The position numbers and the translations under genes are program-made. A stretch of DNA of 9,629 bases, taken from contig JAJZXP010000327.1 in assembly GCA_021806345.1 (NCBI GenBank), forward strand, positions 1-9,629. Direction: 5' to 3'. This document shows positions 7,285-9,629 of the stretch, piece by piece. Source of the stretch: Thermoplasmata archaeon (GTDB lineage Archaea > Thermoplasmatota > Thermoplasmata > Thermoplasmatales > Thermoplasmataceae). The notes under the pieces were generated by a model. The model ran no database searches. It was not told the DNA's origin and worked only from the letters and a program-made list of their open reading frames with translations. Within the stretch, counting starts at the first letter, position 1, and every line of letters begins with the position of its first letter.

Positions 7285-8903
7285 ATCCATTCATATTCAT
7301 AATGCTTACAGTTCTGGCCACTGGGGGAAGGGTTCTGGGTCTCATCCTTCTTTCAATAGTCTCAGGATGGTTTCTCGCCTATTTTTCAATCAAGAGCGCT
7401 ATTTTTGAAAACCTATTCATTTCGATCACCGAAGTTTTCGAAAGTGTTCCTGTGATTTCCTTTTTTCCAATTGTGCTAATAATTTTTGTCACCAGGATAG
7501 GAGGGGGGTTAGGAGTTGAACTTGCAGCAGATTTTCTCGTATTCACTGCGGTTGTCTGGAATATATGGATGGGTCAATATCAAGCATTTAAAACGATTCC
7601 GAAGGAGATGGTAGAAGTCGCAGACAACTACGATTTCAGTTTCTGGGAGCGATTGAGAAATATTTACATTCCATTTTCCATACCAAGAATTGTTGCAAAT
7701 CTCTTTCCAAGTATTTCAGATGGATTCTTCTATATCACGGTAAGCGAGGTATTCACGGTTGGTCTCACAACATACAATACCTTTGGTATTGGAGTAGCAA
7801 TTGATAGATATTCAAGAGATGGAAACATGTTTCTTCTAATTATTACATTCCTGGCCATAGGAATGTTCATAATCGCTACAATCACCATCGTTCGGTCTAT
7901 GGGTAACAGGGCTGTGGCAAAGTATACAATTGATACAGATGCGCCGATAATCAAAAGAGGAAAGCCCAGAATAAGACAAACAGCCACATTTTCCGCAATA
8001 CTATCAGAAAATACACTGGGCAAATTAGCAACCTATAACAGGGCCAGGAGAAGCCCAAGGGATCCAGAGGAGCTGTTCTCAAGAGAACCAAGAAAGAGTC
8101 CATATGGAATAATTGCAGGTTTCGTTGCAGTTGCTATATTTGCGTATATAATTTACTCAGTAGTGATATTCCTGTTTTCGATCAGCCATAGCGAATGGTC
8201 ATATCTGTTCTCGCAAACTCCCGCTCTTCTATATCAGTTATTGGTCGATTATATTCGCGTTTTCATCATAACAGCAATATCAATTCTTTTTGCATTCACA
8301 TTGGGATATCTATTAGCAACCAGAAGAAAGGCAGAAGCAGTTGGAATTCCCATAATTCAGACCATTAGTTCCTACCCAGTTCCCGCTTATTTCCCATTCA
8401 TCTTTTTAGGGATTTATCCATTATTTGCAGTCATACTCGGTTCACAGGTTGAAGAGGGATTGGTTTTATTCTTGGGATTCATAGCGACATTCTATTACGT
8501 ATTTTACAGTTTCTGGATGGGAGTCAAGGCAATGCCTTCAGAATACAGCGAAATTATGAAAAATCTAGATCTTGGTTTTTTTAAGAAGATGAGATATGTT
8601 ATAATCCCGTCAACTTTCCCATATCTTATTTCCGGAATATCCTCAACCATAAACAGTGCATGGGGAGGTTTGGAAATCGGAGAATATTGGCCCAATATTT
8701 CGCACGGTAAAACACTGGAAATCCACACCGGCTTAATGAAAACTATCGACCTGGCAACAGCGAATGGAAATATTGCTCTTGCAGGATGGGCGTCTTTTCT
8801 TTTCGCGATCGTTGTTTCAGTGTATTCTATAGTTTTCACGCGGAAGATGATGGATTTAGCACGAAAGAAATATGTTGCCGAAGAGGGAATTTATAGCGTT
8901 TGA
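7281..8903 (+). CDS. ABC transporter permease with two fused transmembrane domains
   Basis: Integral membrane protein of 540 residues carrying two BPD-type permease domains, so one chain may supply the whole channel for a paired ATPase. Domain 1 (about 15-210) has its EAA coupling loop at 110-135, ending in YIPFSIP. A charged cytoplasmic linker (about 210-275) follows. Domain 2 (about 276-525) has its EAA loop at 421-447 (EIMKNLDLGFFKKMRYVIIP). Hydrophobic spans are near 18-36, 56-72, 82-100, 186-205, 276-300, 325-345, 368-388, 392-412 and 500-520. ESVPVISFF and SSYPVPAYFP are the matching segments of the two halves. The start GTG at 7281 overlaps the ATPase stop (GTGA), so translation is probably coupled; ATG at 7302 is a weaker alternative. 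No substrate-binding protein is nearby, so the substrate is unknown. The family is the SsuC/TauC-like group. Confidence 0.93.
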   Translation: MNPFIFIMLTVLATGGRVLGLILLSIVSGWFLAYFSIKSAIFENLFISITEVFESVPVISFFPIVLIIFVTRIGGGLGVELAADFLVFTAVVWNIWMGQYQAFKTIPKEMVEVADNYDFSFWERLRNIYIPFSIPRIVANLFPSISDGFFYITVSEVFTVGLTTYNTFGIGVAIDRYSRDGNMFLLIITFLAIGMFIIATITIVRSMGNRAVAKYTIDTDAPIIKRGKPRIRQTATFSAILSENTLGKLATYNRARRSPRDPEELFSREPRKSPYGIIAGFVAVAIFAYIIYSVVIFLFSISHSEWSYLFSQTPALLYQLLVDYIRVFIITAISILFAFTLGYLLATRRKAEAVGIPIIQTISSYPVPAYFPFIFLGIYPLFAVILGSQVEEGLVLFLGFIATFYYVFYSFWMGVKAMPSEYSEIMKNLDLGFFKKMRYVIIPSTFPYLISGISSTINSAWGGLEIGEYWPNISHGKTLEIHTGLMKTIDLATANGNIALAGWASFLFAIVVSVYSIVFTRKMMDLARKKYVAEEGIYSV

Positions 8904-9371
8904 TCAGACCGTTGCCATGAACTCGTCGTCTTCCTTCTTTATCAGTCCAGAATAGACGCCCCATTCAATCAGGGTCACTTCCAAGTTATGAGTTCCAGCA
9001 GGATTGTTATACTTCTGCACACCTGATTTTTCAAGTTCTTCCTTAATATCTTTCAACTCAAACTTACTCAACCTGATGGCAGTTACAAATGGTTCCATCG
9101 TTATAATTGATGCCTTAAGTATGGATTTTCTTGCCTTTGGATTTGAAACAAGAAAGCTTTTTCCCTTATCAGTTATCCAAATATCTCCCTGTTCAGTTCC
9201 TACAAAACCAAGATTTGCTGCCGTATAGACAATTGGCATAAGATCATCTATGTCCACTTCCATTTCCTTCTCCAATTCGAAAAGATCTGTTTTATCTTCA
9301 AACAAATGATTTAGAACATGAAGGAGTCCGACCAAGTCAGCTATTCTGGCGTCTGGGTCTACAATTTCCAA
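8904..9371 (-). CDS. Stand-alone ABC-ATPase-associated domain protein (AAA_assoc_C type)
   Basis: Protein of 155 residues resembling the domain often fused to the C-terminus of nitrate/sulfonate-type ABC ATPases (Pfam AAA_assoc_C, by recall). Recognisable segments are ARIADLVGLLHVLN (8-21), LEKEMEVDIDDLMPIVYTAA (33-52), LGFV...GDIWITDKGKSFL (54-74) and a closing LIEWGVYSGLI (133-143). The early part looks like a winged-helix fold. It contains no Walker motifs and no membrane span. Its role is unproven; a regulatory partner of the neighbouring ATPase is the natural inference. It lies on the opposite strand and its stop codon abuts the permease stop (TGA|TCA, 8901-8906). The start is TTG at 9371, the only start codon after an upstream in-frame stop that keeps the first helix; no Shine-Dalgarno is seen, and AAATTTAATT about 34 bases upstream may be its TATA box. 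Confidence 0.8.
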   Translation of the reverse strand: MEIVDPDARIADLVGLLHVLNHLFEDKTDLFELEKEMEVDIDDLMPIVYTAANLGFVGTEQGDIWITDKGKSFLVSNPKARKSILKASIITMEPFVTAIRLSKFELKDIKEELEKSGVQKYNNPAGTHNLEVTLIEWGVYSGLIKKEDDEFMATV

Positions 9372-9491
9372 TTCTTATCAATTCATTAGTGTTTACATCT
9401 AATTAAATTTACTTTATCTATTAATGCATCCGGTAATTCATAATACATGTAAAAAAGACTGCAAAACAGAGAATAATCATTTATCGATAGT

Positions 9492-9509
9492 TTTTTCATT
9501 TATGAAAAA
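9492..9509. repeat. Short inverted repeat before the amino-acid permease gene
   Basis: TTTTTCAT and ATGAAAAA form perfect 8-bp arms around a TT spacer, 32 bases before the permease ATG. The right arm overlaps a TATA-like TTTATGAAAA, and a second TATA-like AATTTATTAA follows at 9511-9520. It could be an operator, but simple AT-rich symmetry is also possible. The rest of the 170-base gap (9372-9541) shows no gene. Confidence 0.3.
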
Positions 9510-9541
9510 CAATTTATTAAGAAGAACGGAATCAAGGAAGA

Positions 9542-9629
9542 ATGGCTGAAGTCTCACAGCAGAATGGGGAGCTTCAGAGAAAACTTACATTTAAGGATGT
9601 GTTTTTCCTCTCCTTTGGCGGAATGTCCC
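9542..9629 (+). CDS. N-terminus of APC-family amino-acid permease, cut by window edge
   Basis: Only the first 29 codons are present. After a short polar start, LQRKLTFKDVFFLSFGGMS matches the opening of APC-superfamily amino-acid permeases, where a 'L.R.L.F.D..FL..GGM' segment leads into the first membrane helix. Thermoplasmatales and Sulfolobales members often read FKDLFFLSFGG here. The ATG at 9542 is preceded by AAGGAAGA, a plausible ribosome site, and by TATA-like elements at 9499-9520. Substrate and full length cannot be judged. Confidence 0.7.
   Translation, partial: MAEVSQQNGELQRKLTFKDVFFLSFGGMS

Overview
The window looks like chromosomal DNA of an aerobic, AT-rich archaeon, most likely of the Thermoplasmatales (Ferroplasma/Cuniculiplasma-like). 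The evidence is indirect. Codon use is rich in AGA/AGG and ATA. Start codons often sit about 20-35 bases from TATA-like boxes with little or no leader. The one clear ribosome-binding site, GGGTGAT, fits archaeal 16S rRNA. The amino-acid permease N-terminus and the domain mix of the ABC transporter are also of archaeal type. The species call is an inference; no rRNA gene or other marker is present.

Layout from left to right. A catalase-peroxidase (katG, minus strand) runs off the left edge. A gene-poor stretch of about 480 bases (1800-2282) follows, with a perfect 14-bp palindrome in the katG promoter area. Next come three tightly spaced plus-strand genes for the lower, oxygen-dependent methionine salvage pathway: mtnB, mtnD and mtnC (2283-4189). 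These abut, with no gap, a convergent minus-strand M24 'pita-bread' protein (4190-5383) in which three of the five expected metal ligands are replaced. Then comes a divergent pair, yceI (minus) and an HxlR-family regulator (plus), sharing a 58-base intergenic region with a 17-bp imperfect palindrome. yceI ends at a hairpin plus T-run terminator.

The right part holds an ABC transporter of the nitrate/sulfonate/taurine type: an ATPase whose normal start is out of frame by one base, and a 540-residue permease with two fused membrane domains, overlapping the ATPase by 4 bases. Convergent to these, again with no gap, is a free-standing copy of the ABC-ATPase-associated C-terminal domain, which in many bacteria is fused to the ATPase. 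The window ends in the first 29 codons of an APC-type amino-acid permease.

How the parts may work together. KatG removes hydrogen peroxide. MtnB, MtnD and MtnC turn methylthioribulose-1-phosphate into the 2-oxo acid precursor of methionine using O2. YceI plus a one-cysteine HxlR regulator resembles a redox- or quinone-responsive pair. Together these suggest an oxygen-exposed lifestyle, though they need not be co-regulated. I see no CRISPR array, tRNA, rRNA or insertion sequence. The most distinctive items are the altered M24 active site, the off-frame ATPase start, the detached transporter domain, the two palindromes, and an mtnBDC cluster in an archaeal-looking setting.
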